From: Parachlorella kessleri
Taxonomy: Eukaryota; Chlorophyta; Trebouxiophyceae; Chlorellales; Chlorellaceae
Length of the DNA: 64,000 nucleotides
Reading direction: 5' to 3'
Assembly: GCA_001598975.1 (NCBI GenBank)
Contig: BBXU01000220.1
Location: forward strand, 62,001-126,000
The notes beneath the pieces were generated by a model that saw only the letters and a list, made by a program, of their open reading frames with translations, was not told where the DNA came from and searched no databases. Shown here one piece after another: positions 20,098 to 30,885 of the stretch. The position numbers and the translations under genes were made by a program. Positions within the stretch are counted from its first letter, which is position 1, and each line of letters starts with the position of its first letter.

Positions 20098-22063
20098 ATG
20101 CTACCGGTGTCAACAAATTCTGGGGCAAAGCGGCACGGGCAGCGACGCTACTCGACGCTATGGCTGTACTTTCGACGGTTGTTCAAGCCCACGCAGATGG
20201 ATTTCCAGTGAGTTGCAGCGTTGCACAAGTGCCGTTACTCACACTGGCCTCAGCACTCGCTTGTTCTAAAACCCTTGCCTGTTGCCTGCAGGTATGCGCT
20301 GTGGACTATGATGCAGTTATGTTTATCGCCCAAGACAGCGTGAGTAAGGCAAGGTTCCTATGTCTGCAGGCAGCAAAGCTGCTTATTTATCTGTGCATCC
20401 AAAACCCACCGGACTGAGTACCCCTGCAGGTATCGACATACGTCTTACCATAAGCAAACAAAAAACTTGTGGGCTCGGGACGATCCGGCATTTGTGGTAC
20501 TCTGCGCAGCGTTGGTGGCAGTCACGTCATCGGTATACTGTATGGTGTAAGTACATAGGTTTCTGCTGACACTGTGCCAGTAGGCGGGCCACTTCATGTC
20601 TTCCAAGGAGTGTAGGTCACAGAGTGAGTGTTGTTCTGGTGCAGGTTCAGTCACAGCTGGGGGCGGTCACTTATATTTGTGTTCAAGTCGGTTTGCTTTG
20701 ACTACCTTGCGGTCGGCTGCATCGTGGCAACTCTAGGCTGGTGAGCGAGCAGGTCACTCAGGTGGTATATACTTGCGTTGGGGCTTGTCTCCATGCTTAT
20801 CTGGGGCAGGTCTGCACCGTTACCACGCTATCACCCCACATGCATGGCAAGTGTGCAGTGCCTGTGGCGGTGTGGCATAGAGCTGCTCCCGCCGGGGCTA
20901 GTTGTGACAAGGCACAGCGTTGATTTCTTCTTGAGGGCAAGTATATCATTTTGCTAACATAGCTGGGCTGCCGGTCTCAGTGTGCGCACCATGGCTGTAC
21001 CTGACCTATTCAGTTCGCTCTGCGGCTGCAGGTTTGCCTCTAACAGGTTCTTGAGAAAAAAGGCGCAGCATCAGCACGCTGTGGAGCAGAATGTGGAGTG
21101 GTGAGTTACGGCGGCTGTTATGTGCGAGGCAATGCAGTGATTAAGTGAGGAGGATATGCGTGAAATTAGGGAGCGGCAGAGGACTGAGTGCTTCGTGCAT
21201 GGTTTGTACACTTGGCCGGCGGCCAGAGTTGAGTGACAGGTGGGTTAGAAGGCTACTGGCAGGACGTGTCGTGGGAACACTTCATACGCGCCTGCTGCTG
21301 CAGGATGTATGCCTTCGACATCCATTGCAATGCTTACTTTCCATTGTTCCTGCTGCTCGACGGTAAGCAGCTCACAGTGCTTGTGCTCCTCCTGGTGTTT
21401 ATGCTTGGGCCTCTGGGTTGCCTGGATATGCAACTCCAGCTAAAAGTTGCACTGGGCGGTGCCCGGCAAGCACCCCGACTTGTTCGGCTTGGTGAAGTAG
21501 CTCAGCAAGGGCAGCCTGTACTCTGCAGCCGGTGCTTGGCATTGAAGGTTAACACCTACGACTCACTGACCACCCAAACCCCCCGCAGTGCTTCAACTGG
21601 CGCTGAGCCCGCTGCTCCTTACCAGCAGCATTTTGGCCAGCGCGCTATCTGCAGCGCTGTATGCGTTGGGGCTTTCGTACTACTTTTACATCACCTTCCT
21701 TGGGTACAGCGCGCTGCCCTTCCTGGAACGAACAGAGGTGGGTCCCCTGTAGAGGCATGCTTGATGGGTTCGTGCTGCACAGTATGTTTTCACTATGCGA
21801 CACTGTGGCTATGACTTGGAGATCGCTTGTGCCTGCATAATACTGTAATTTTGATATTGTTTTTTTTTTGGCAGCTTTGTTATACACGACATTGTATGAT
21901 TCACGACATTGTATTATTCGGTGACATCAAACTGCCGTCTTCCTTCCCCATGCAGGTGTTCTTGTACCCTATTGGCGGCATTCTCCTAGCGCTGCCCTTT
22001 GCCGTGCTCACGGGCTTCAACCCCACCAAACTTATGCTGAAAATATACTTCAATAGACAATAG
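20098..22063 (+). CDS. UNC50: UNC-50 family Golgi membrane protein
   Basis: Conserved multi-pass inner nuclear/Golgi membrane protein implicated in trafficking. Eight exons (20098-20207, 20292-20339, 20430-20546, 20645-20740, 21032-21100, 21304-21362, 21589-21737, 21956-22063) sum to 251 residues. Family landmarks appear in order: FRRLFKPTQMDFQYALW, YHKQTKNLWARDDPAF, an acidic FDYLAVG membrane segment, NVEWMYAFDIHCNAYFP, YFYITFLGYSALPFL, and LYPIGGILLALPF near the end. About five hydrophobic segments are visible. The start MLPVSTNSG was chosen because it opens the same frame as the first recognised exon and resembles the family N-terminus. Length is close to the usual 250-260. Confidence 0.95.
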
Positions 22064-22768
22064 TTGTCGTTGTTGTAACCTCATGTCAGCTTTGTGATGT
22101 TTGACTTACCTCGGGCAGCCAAGCGTATGGTCAGGCAGGAACCAAACGGCTTTCGTGCACTGTGCAAGGGAAGCACCCATCATGTTCCAGGCAGGCATGA
22201 GCTCACTACCAGGTTTGACATGTCCTCAATGGAGATGCTTTCATGGGCAATAACGGTAAAGGTGCATTTCAACCCATTGACTGGCCCCCGGGGCAGGCAT
22301 CTTGGCTTGGTTGAACCCTGGCCAAGTGCGCGTGAGCCTAGTTCACCTCAGATTAGGGTCAATCACTAGCATTCTGTTGGAAGTGAAGCAGCGAGTGATG
22401 GACCATTGCAGCACGGGGCACACATATGCTGCCTATGGCCGCCAGGAGGTACCAGCCGAGATACAGTCCCAGCAGGCACAGCAGGGCCTGCCAGGCGTGT
22501 TTGGTGGTGATCATCAGCCCACTTGCAGCAGTCCAAGGCAGTGAGGAGCAAAGCCTGTGGTTGTAAGTCTTCTTTGGTTCCACTGCACCACCCAAAGAGT
22601 GTGGTGACCATTCCACGTTGCTGCGTACCGCGCCCCGCTTATGCCTTTCCCCTTCACGGTGGAACAACAAAGCAACACTGCAGCCGTTCCTTTGCATAAG
22701 GGACAGCAGCATCGCTGTACATGCAAGCCGAAGTTTCCCAGGCGGAGTAGACGAAAGGAGCTGGCAGC
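22064..22768. other. Intergenic: UNC50 3' region and eIF5 promoter
   Basis: No exon recognised in about 700 bases. An open frame on the minus strand here has no family resemblance and no matching neighbours. Confidence 0.5.
22074..22078 (+). terminator. Putative TGTAA polyadenylation signal of UNC50
   Basis: TGTAA starts 11 bases past the stop codon, close for a chlorophyte signal but the best in the 3' region. Confidence 0.35.
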
Positions 22769-25700
22769 ATGGCGTCCATAAACATCGGTGAGTGACCCTC
22801 AGCAGGGCTGTTGACAGGGGCAGGGGCCCTAATGACGCTGCAGCCCCTCGGTCCTGTGCTGCCTTGGACTTGCTGCAGGGCTGCACTGACTTGTTGCAGG
22901 CATGATGGGTGCTTGCCTTAGTGTTTCGTTGATAGACGAACCACTGCTTCCGCCGTACCAACCCTTATGCTGTTGCGGCAGGTGGTGAGAACGCTGGGGA
23001 TGCGTTCTACCGGTACAAGATGCCGAGGCTCAAGGCCCGGGTGAGTTGCACAAGGGACGCAAGTGCATTGCCAACGCCGCCGCCGCTGTTGTTCAGCGCA
23101 AGCAGATCAGTGGCGTTGTAGGGCAGTTCCGCTGTTACTGATGTTGTCGCACAAGTGTTACCAGCTGGCTTGGCGTGCAGTATGCTGCCATGGCATGAGG
23201 AAGTCCTTGCTTATTTGCACGCTGTTGGTCCGTTTGGCAACGTCCTTGCCATATCCACGGCTGCAGATTGAGGGCCGAGGGAATGGCATCAAGACGAATG
23301 TGGAGAACTGCGTCGACGTTGCCAAAGCTCTGGAGCGTCCTCCTGACTGTGAGTGGGCTGCTGTGCGGAAAGTCGTGTTTGGCTACCAGCTAGCCAGATT
23401 TGTGAGTTTGCAGGACATTCTGGACAGCAGGCAGGATCGATGGCGGAGCTTGATGGAATGTTGCATGACGCGCCCGCGCCGTGCTGCAGCCGTCGTCGTG
23501 CGCTGTGCCTGGTCAGCGTCTTATTTGTTTGTCCAGCTTGCCCTCATCCGCTGGTGTATGTGTCCGTGCTTGATGGTCGGCTCCCCACCTGCTTGCCACG
23601 CAGATGTGCTGAAGTTCTTCGGCATAGAGCTGGGTGCTCAGACCAAGTATGATAAGAAGACCGGTACCTGCATTGTCAATGGAGCACACGACCCTGGCAA
23701 GCTGTCGGAGCTGCTGGAGTCATTCATCAAGAAGTGAGTGTGGATGTGTTAACGCAAGCCACGTTCGTCCGGCCGGTAAGGGAGGAGTAGTAACCCTAGG
23801 CACGCTGTTGGAGCCGCCGCCGGCGAAGCATGCGTATGAGGTGGCCGTAGGGGAGGGCACCCTGTGTTTGACTATTAGGTCCAAGGTGCTGGAGGTTCCT
23901 TGCAAATTGGATTTGGGGGTTTTGAGGTCTACAGGCATAATGTGTGAGCAATACTGGGCACAGGGCAGTGACAACCCCTCCTCGTGCGATAATGCAACTA
24001 CTTGGCAGCACTATGGGAGACAATAATGGCTGGCAGCCCGCTCGGCCGGCGCCTAGGTATTCTCTCCATTTTGTGACGCAGGTATGTGCAGTGCTACTCG
24101 TGCGGCAATCCCGAGACGGTGGTGAAGCTGAAGAAGGAGAACATCCTCCTCAAGTGCAAGGCCTGTGGCTTTGTGAGCGAGGTGGACGCGCGGCTGCGCC
24201 TCAACGGCTACATCGTCAAGAACCCGCCCGACGACAAGCTGAGCAAGGCAGAGAAGAAGTGAGTTGCCGACGGTAGCGGTTCCCCAGTGGAGTAGGGGTG
24301 GCTTAGGTAGAGTTGGGCCTGCGGAGCTAGAGCAGTCCCAGGTTTCCTGCTGATGTAGGTGTGAAAGCCGTGTGGCGTATGATTGTTAGCTGGTTCAGCA
24401 ACGCTCAAGTGAGCCAGGCAAGCCGCCCCGATTGTGTACTGGCTGCAGAGTGAAGAAGGACCTGATGGTGAGTGCCTGATTAGTTCATATAAAGAGAATA
24501 TCGTTCGAGTTGCTCGCTCGTGTCTTGTAGGGTGAAGAAGGCTGAGAAGGAGCGCATGGGTGACCTGGTGGGCGACGAAGAGGAGAAGAAAGAAAAGAAA
24601 GAGAAGAAGGAGAAGAAAGACAAGAAGTCCAAGTCCAAGAAGTGAGCTCGGGCTAGGCAAATGCTGTTGCAGTCGCTGTCGGCCCCCAAGCGTGTGGATT
24701 GGCGTCACGGTGTAACGTTGGCCTACGGTGGGACACCAGTAGATTGTGTATGTGTAAAAAGATCACGGCCTTCAAAGGTGCCACGGGTGGCCTCACCATG
24801 GCTTGACTGGCCCGCTGGCAGTTGGGCAATTCCCTGCCTTTGTTGAACTGCTTGTATGCAGCTGGCTGCATGGGTGTGTCTTCACAGTTGCATGGCTGTG
24901 TGGGTGCAGGAAGAAGGGCGAGGAGGAGAATGGGGACGCCACCGAGGTGCGCAGCCTGGGCTGGGCCCAGGAAGGCTTTTATGATAGCTGCTTACTTTGC
25001 GATAGATCTCGCTACTTCATATAGCTTTGTACTGCTGCTTGGGGGGGGGGGGGGGGGGTTTGCCCACGGGGCTACTTAGCCGCTTAGGCTTGTCAGCCGG
25101 AGGGCTTGAAATCCCTAATAGAGCGAACATGAACGTGTATCCAACATGTTGTGTTTGCCAGGAGCCCAACGAGTCCATGGATGTGGACGAGGATGATGAG
25201 GAAGAAGATGACGACGAGGTGGAATGGATGACTGACACTTCTGCTGAAGCCATGGCGCGCCGCGCCGCGGAGCAGCTGTCAGCCGCCACGGCTGCCTTGG
25301 TCACCCAGGTGCGTGGTCTGTCTGCACGATTTTGTGAGGTTTGAAGGGTGGTGGGCTGGGCACTGCTTGACTCTAGAGAGGCCAGGACCTTCGATCTACA
25401 GGCAGCAACCAGGTGCATTTTGAGGTCTCATGAAGGCCTGGGTAGGACCTGGCAACTAGCTGACTGCTGGACTGTTAGTATAGTGCAGTTGACCTGCACC
25501 CGTGGGCTGGAGGCGCGTCGTGCTGCCATGCCGCCAAGATGCGTGGTGTAGCAGTTGCTGTAGTGTAGCGTTGGGGATGGGAGTGGTGTCGTGTAGGAGG
25601 CCGTTGACTGTGGCCTGAACATTGCTATTACGCGCCAAGGAATACAGAGACTGAGCGAGGGTATAGTGTGACAGAATATGGATGTCGTTATGCCAATGTT

Positions 25701-27712
25701 GCAAGCCGCCAAGCCGTCAAGCAAGGTTGTGTTTTGCAGGGGAACGTAGAGGCTGAGCGGGAGGAGAACCGCCGCAAGGAGGAGGCACGCAAGAAGAAGG
25801 AGGAGGAGGAAGCCGCACAGCGCAAGGCCGAGGAGGAGGAGGCGGCTCGCAACAAGGTGTGTGCAGCATGAGGAAGGCGTAAGGCTGCACGGTGTTGGGC
25901 TGTGTATGTGGTGGTGGTGGTGGTGGTGGTGTGCGTTATTGGTAAAGAGGGGTGCAGGCTGGGCGTTCGGGGGATCCTAGTGCGGGTGGGAAGCTGCTGT
26001 TCCACCTGGCCGTAGCAGGGGCCGCTGCAGGGTCATCTGGGGTGGCTGTGGGTTATGATGTACCACCGCAGTGTACCTTGGATGTCTCACTAGGAAGCGT
26101 GCGACCAGCGTAATGTTGCTGGTTTCGTTGCGAGCTGAGGAGGGGCTCTGTTAGCGGACGACGCTGCAGGCAAGCTCGCTCCAGTCAAAGTTGCCGCCGA
26201 CAAGGGTGCCTCAGTCACCTTGCACCCTGTTTAGAAGCTCTACCATGGTTTTCACTCGCAGGCCGAGGAGGCGGCTCGCCTTGCGGAGGAGGCTGCCGCC
26301 AAGCTGGCCCTGGAGGAGGCGGCCGACCCGGAGGTGGCCTCCATACGCAAGCTGCTGCAAGCGGGCAAGAGCGCCAAGGAGGTGCGTGGCCGCGTGCCTT
26401 TGATCTTGATCAAGTTGGATTATTGCACTGCTTTGGATGACTGCTGTGGGCAGTGCAGGTGCCCCTCATTCTAGGCCGTTAAGCACATGCTCTGGTGCAG
26501 CAACAGTGAAAATGCTTGTCGTAAATGGCTGGATGATTGAAACTTGTCTGGATTGCTGCAGGTGGCCTCCGCTCTTGCTGACGTCAAGGGCGGCCCCGCG
26601 CAGCGCATGCGGGTGCTGTATGAGGCGCTCTTGGGGAAGGCCGGCGAGGCAGACAAGCTTGCTTCCCTTCTGGCAGCAAAGAAGGCCTACCTGCGCCCTC
26701 ACACACAGGTGGATGGCGCGTTATGGGCACGACTTCAGGGGCGTGGCGGGCAAGGGTGGGCGGCACAGCAGCTGCGGTGTGCCTATGCAATGCTGCAAGT
26801 GCTTGGTTGGTCCCAGCAGTGGCTGGGCCTGCAGCATTGCCGGCAGGTGCTAATTGGGACTGCAAGCCTGGACCAGACAGTGCCCTTAGCACTAGTATAG
26901 GCACGTCTAGCGGCGTGTACCTCGCTCCCTCCACCGCCAAGGGTCCATTTCTTGCATGCCAACGCTGATGCTGCCCGGCGCAGCTGGTGCCCGTGAGCGC
27001 TGGCTAGGCCTGGCTGTCGCCATGCGTTATTTCTGCGTCCCTGTGCTAACCAGTGGCTCTGCCTTGCTGCTGTCCAGGATGCTGCTGGCCAGCTGGCACA
27101 GCTGGTGGCTGTGGAGCACCTGGTAGGAGTGGCGCTGCCGGGCCGCGTGAAGGAGGCGCCGCTGCTGCTCAAGGCACTCTATGACGAAGACCTGGCTGAG
27201 GAGGACCTAGTCATGGCCTGGTGAGTAAGGCTTTGCTCATGGTCAGGACAGCGAAGTGTCGGACAGGCCTTGCGGAGGGGCCCTAGCAATGGTATTGTGG
27301 GTGGTGCTGGACAATGTGAGCTCTGCGTGTTCCTTGATTCTGGCAGTAAGCTCGCTGGTGCCGTCGCGGCGCTGTTGGGTGGTCCAGTGGACAGGTTTCC
27401 AAGGAGTCGTTGTCTGTATCTCGCTGAGTATCTGGTAGAGTGTCTAGTTTCATAGCCCAGTACTATGTGAGCCAGTGGGAATTTTGATCATGTGCAAGCC
27501 ATATCGACACCAAGCAGCAGCACTAGCAGGTGGGAGGAATCACTCAGGCTGGTGTGCACTGGGTCTGCAGGTATAACAAGGCCAACGCCGGCAGCGTAAT
27601 TGGCGTGCCCTCCGAGGCTGCCGCCGCGGTGCGCGCTGCCGCCAAGCCGTTCATCGAGTGGTTGGAAGAGGCCGACGATGACTCAGAGGAGGATGAGTCG
27701 GAGGAGGAGTAG
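22769..27712 (+). CDS. Translation initiation factor eIF5
   Basis: GTPase-activating protein for eIF2-GTP during start-codon selection in the cytosol. Thirteen exons (22769-22787, 22982-23040, 23267-23348, 23604-23733, 24082-24258, 24531-24641, 24910-24946, 25162-25308, 25740-25856, 26262-26381, 26562-26708, 27078-27220, 27571-27712) sum to 476 residues. The N-domain has FYRYKMPRL, whose Arg is the GAP arginine finger position, GRGNGIKTNVENCVDVAKAL, and a CYSC...CKAC zinc ribbon. A highly charged Lys/Glu linker follows, then the W2/HEAT domain ending FIEWLEEADDDSEEDESEEE, the acidic aromatic tail that contacts eIF2-beta and eIF1. The intron after 24258 holds a candidate 19-nt cassette exon; the intron after 24946 holds an 18-G run. 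Confidence 0.96.
24449..24467 (+). other. Candidate cassette microexon in eIF5
   Basis: GGCTGCAG precedes and GTGAGT follows a 19-nt stretch that reads VKKDLM in the phase left by the previous exon, echoing VKKAEK at the start of the next exon. Inclusion would put the next exon into a frame that stops after GEEG. Confidence 0.35.
25041..25058 (+). repeat. Run of 18 guanines in an eIF5 intron
   Basis: Uninterrupted G tract lying about 100 bases upstream of the acceptor before the 25162-25308 exon. Confidence 0.85.
25908..25932 (+). repeat. (GTG)n microsatellite in an eIF5 intron
   Basis: About eight perfect GTG units within the intron that follows the 25740-25856 exon. Confidence 0.8.
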
Positions 27713-28495
27713 GGGTTAGTAGGGGCGATGTAGCCAAGAAACCTCTCCAGATGGTCGTTGGCTGGGCAGCAGGGGGAAACTAGCAGCGGGCAGGCCAGGG
27801 CAGTTGCAGCAGTAGGGATGGGCAGCTTGCGCGGCAGGAATGTGGTGCATGTGGTTGTTGCACATACGATCAAACCCGCAGATGAATGCATGCTTATGGA
27901 TTCTCCAGCTGTTTTGTGGTGTTATACATGGTGTGCATATGTGGGGCAGCCCCTTTATGTTAGGCAAGCTTGTGGGCGATTTTGATACGGTCTGGTGTCT
28001 GCAGATGATGGCAGTAGTGTTGGTGCTTGGCGCGAAGTGCTTGTCTTGTGCGTGTTACATGAAGCAAGACTGCTTGGTTTGGGCTCTTCACTTGCCTTGC
28101 GCAAGGAACCCTCCTTCTAGTGGAAACACAATGCAGCTGAAAAGAAGAAGAATGGCCAAGAGATATTTGCTGTGAAAGCGACAAAGGAGGTGCGCGAGAG
28201 GCTACACACGCAATGTGGGTTTTGGCACTGCACAATGTGCCCGTAGGGATTCGTTTGAATGATTCGTGAGCGTCCCAAGATGAGGACACTTAGCTTATAT
28301 CACCATCAGGGTCGTCCATATGCGCGGCGTAGGAGCCACTGCTCAGACTCATAGTGGCATACGCACAGTGAAGTTCTTGTTTTTTCTCATTGCATGCCTT
28401 ATCCCCAATTTAAGCCATTCCGCTGCTCAGCTGTGCCCATTGACTAACGAAGTAGCCCTTCCCTCAGCCACTACCACCCCTGCAGAAGCCAGATG
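27713..28495. other. Convergent intergenic region of eIF5 and the unrecognised gene
   Basis: 3' regions of two genes ending toward each other. Nothing else recognised. Confidence 0.5.
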
Positions 28496-29907
28496 TTATA
28501 CAGCCAGGCTGTCTCCTGCCCTTTCCATGATGAAGGCAGCTGCCAGCCTGGCAGCTATTGGCAGCGAGCGCAATTCCACGGCAGGGCTGGAGAGGGGAGC
28601 GCGGGCTAACACTGCTTGAGGGGAGCGTGCCCAGGGTGATACTCTGCAGCTTGGTATGGTGCCTGGAGCCGAGGTGCTGCCCATGCTGGGGCCTGTTGTG
28701 TGTGCTGCCAGCTGCAGCGCTGCTCGTGCTGCTGGCGCGCTGGGAGTATTGACAGCAGGTGCGAAGGCCACTGCCGCCTGCTCACTGGCGGCGTGGGCCG
28801 GGTGACTGCAGCGCACAGCTGCCTGCCCTTTGGCAGCATCATCTGTGCAGCCTAGGGCCAGCTGCTGCTGAGCGAGGCCGACTACCCGGCTAGACAGAAG
28901 TGGCACCCATTGGGCTTGGGGTGCAGCAGGGCCAGACATGCTTGTCAATGCTGGTGCTCCTGCAGTGCATGCTGCAGCTGCAGAGCATCCCTGGTGCTGG
29001 TAGGCACCTCGGCTGGCCTCGTGGCTGGTGGCTTGGGTAATGGGTGCTTTGCCCATCGCTGTCTCCTGCAAGTCTGCCAGCTGCAAAAGCTCTCCTGCCA
29101 GATGCAGAGCTGCCAGGCCAGAGTGCATGCGGCCTGGCTGTAAGTCCCTTGTTCCAACATACGCCCTGCTGCTGCCCTTTCTGCGCGCAGTGCGGCGCCT
29201 CTTCGCCCGCTGCTGCGCCATGGGAGCCTGCTGCGGGGTCCGCGGCTGGCAGCCGCTGCTAGTACGGTCCAAGGTGGTGGTCTGCAGCTGAATCCTTAGA
29301 GAGGTTGGCGCAGTTGGCTGTGGCCCGCTGTCAAGCATGCCAGGTGCAGCTGAAGCACGGCCCCATGCCGTCTTCAGCCTCTTCCCCGGCCCAGTTATGG
29401 CTTGGGCAGGGTCCCTCTGCAGCAGTAGTAACACGCATGCCATTCTTATTCGGTAGGCCTGTGCACTGGAAGCTGTCCAAGGCAGCAGGCGCAGCGAGTT
29501 CGACCCAGAATGCATGATAGGCTTGCTAAATCTTGCATTTACCTTGTGTGCCTTCATGCCACTCTGCTCCAGGTCTTCCAGAACTCGTATGTGAGTTTGG
29601 CCCCTGCAGCGTTTCAACACCTCATGCAAAAGCCTCAATTCTGGCAGTAATGCCCATGTGCCTGTAACTCCATCCTGAAACCTGCTTTGCTGGCTACAAA
29701 AGCCAGTGATACAAGGGAGGACATCTGTGGACATGACGGTCCACCTACCCAGACTAGGACAGCACCGGGGTCGAGGCGAGCAATGAGGGCAACGTACATG
29801 GCCGCCGATATTTAGCAGCTCATGCATGTTATTGAAGAGTTAACCGACCTGTGCGGCATTGTAGTTGAAGCCTGCATGGTTTGGGCGTCAAGCTCCAGGT
29901 CCTCCAT
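28496..29907 (-). CDS. Unrecognised Ala-rich basic protein (exon structure uncertain)
   Basis: A frame of about 443 codons is open from 29827 to 28496. A better start may be the upstream exon 29849-29907 (MEDLELDAQTMQ...), whose donor joins in phase to an acceptor near 29732, giving ...MPHRWTVMSTDVLPCI. The next conserved-looking segment is WALLPELRLLHEVLKRCRGQ with HIRVLEDLEQSGMKAHK, after which GTAAAT offers a donor. The rest is Ala/Ser/Gln-rich with a nuclear-localisation-like cluster AKRRRTARRKG. I do not recognise a family. It might be a real nuclear protein or partly intron read-through; transcript evidence is needed to settle the exons. It is convergent with eIF5 and in tandem with the R2 gene. 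Confidence 0.4.
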
Positions 29908-30885
29908 GTCTGAGCCTCATTAACAGCCGCTGGACTGCTGGCAGTTACTTAGGGCAGTTCAAGATATTGCTTCTAGGACCCGGTGCATGTGCATGAGTTC
30001 GGATTAAGCTGTCAAAGCTGCACCGCGTGGCCCTGACAGTTCCAACGACTAGTCGACGATCTAAACTCCCGCCCATGCTGCAAGGCTGACACAGCACTGT
30101 CCAGAGGGCAGCGACGTTGCTGTCAACAGCAACACGTGGAATATCTTAAAGGGGAAGCTTTGGCAACACCTGTACATGTAAAAGTGGGTACATCATGACA
30201 AGAGCAGAGCTAGCTAGCTGTAGGCTTGATCCTAGCGAAGCGGGGAGCTACTGCCAAGGAATAGTGCAGGCTAGGCAACTGCAAGAAAGAGGTTAGGTAA
30301 GAAGAGAAAACATACACTAGAGTATGCAAAACACTCAGTCTCAGCAGATCCCAGTGGGAATATATGCCTCAGAGAGTCACACAAAGAACCGCTCACGTAT
30401 AGTGCAGGGAGTTCAACTGACAGAGCGAAGCCAGAAACAGACCCTTCACGCTCAAGCAGAACGATTGCAGCGCAACAATGTAGAAGGCAGGCAAATGGTC
30501 TGCCATGTTTGACAGCATGAGGTAGGCATCTTCAAGTTTACCATGGCACGTTCGTTGTGATGATGGCCATGCATTTCTTTGTACGGACAGGCAGTGGGCA
30601 GCATCCTTCCAGAACGAAGGCAGCTGCCAGCAGCCCGAGCGCTCACATGCCGTGCCAACAAGCACAACAGTCTCTGCTCATGGCAGCGGCTCCCCTGATG
30701 TAGCAAATCATGCCCTCCCTCCCCCAATCCCGGTCTCTGTGGTGGCGATCCCTTCTTTGCCAACTTTGTGGTCACGCACGCATTAGCCCGGTGCAGCCCA
30801 GGCGCCACAAGGCAGGCACAGCTCGCACTACAAAAGCGGCCTATGAGAAGAACCGGCCTGCCCAGGAACACCGTAGCCAAGCCTT
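29908..30885. other. Intergenic: R2 3' region and upstream of the unrecognised gene
   Basis: About 980 bases. The minus-strand open frames here (up to about 140 codons) show no family features and begin right after the R2 stop, as expected of a 3' region. Confidence 0.5.

Noticed and set aside
22359..22961. Minus-strand open frame of 200 codons overlapping the eIF5 start
   Set aside because: No family resemblance, runs across the eIF5 promoter and first exon, with no splice-compatible neighbours.
24208..24708. Minus-strand frame with a long Phe/Leu/Ser stretch resembling membrane helices
   Set aside because: Reverse complement of the Lys/Glu-rich eIF5 linker; AAG/GAG codons read backwards give Leu/Phe.
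30452..30880. Minus-strand 142-codon frame just past the R2 stop
   Set aside because: Lies in the expected R2 3' region and shows no domain.
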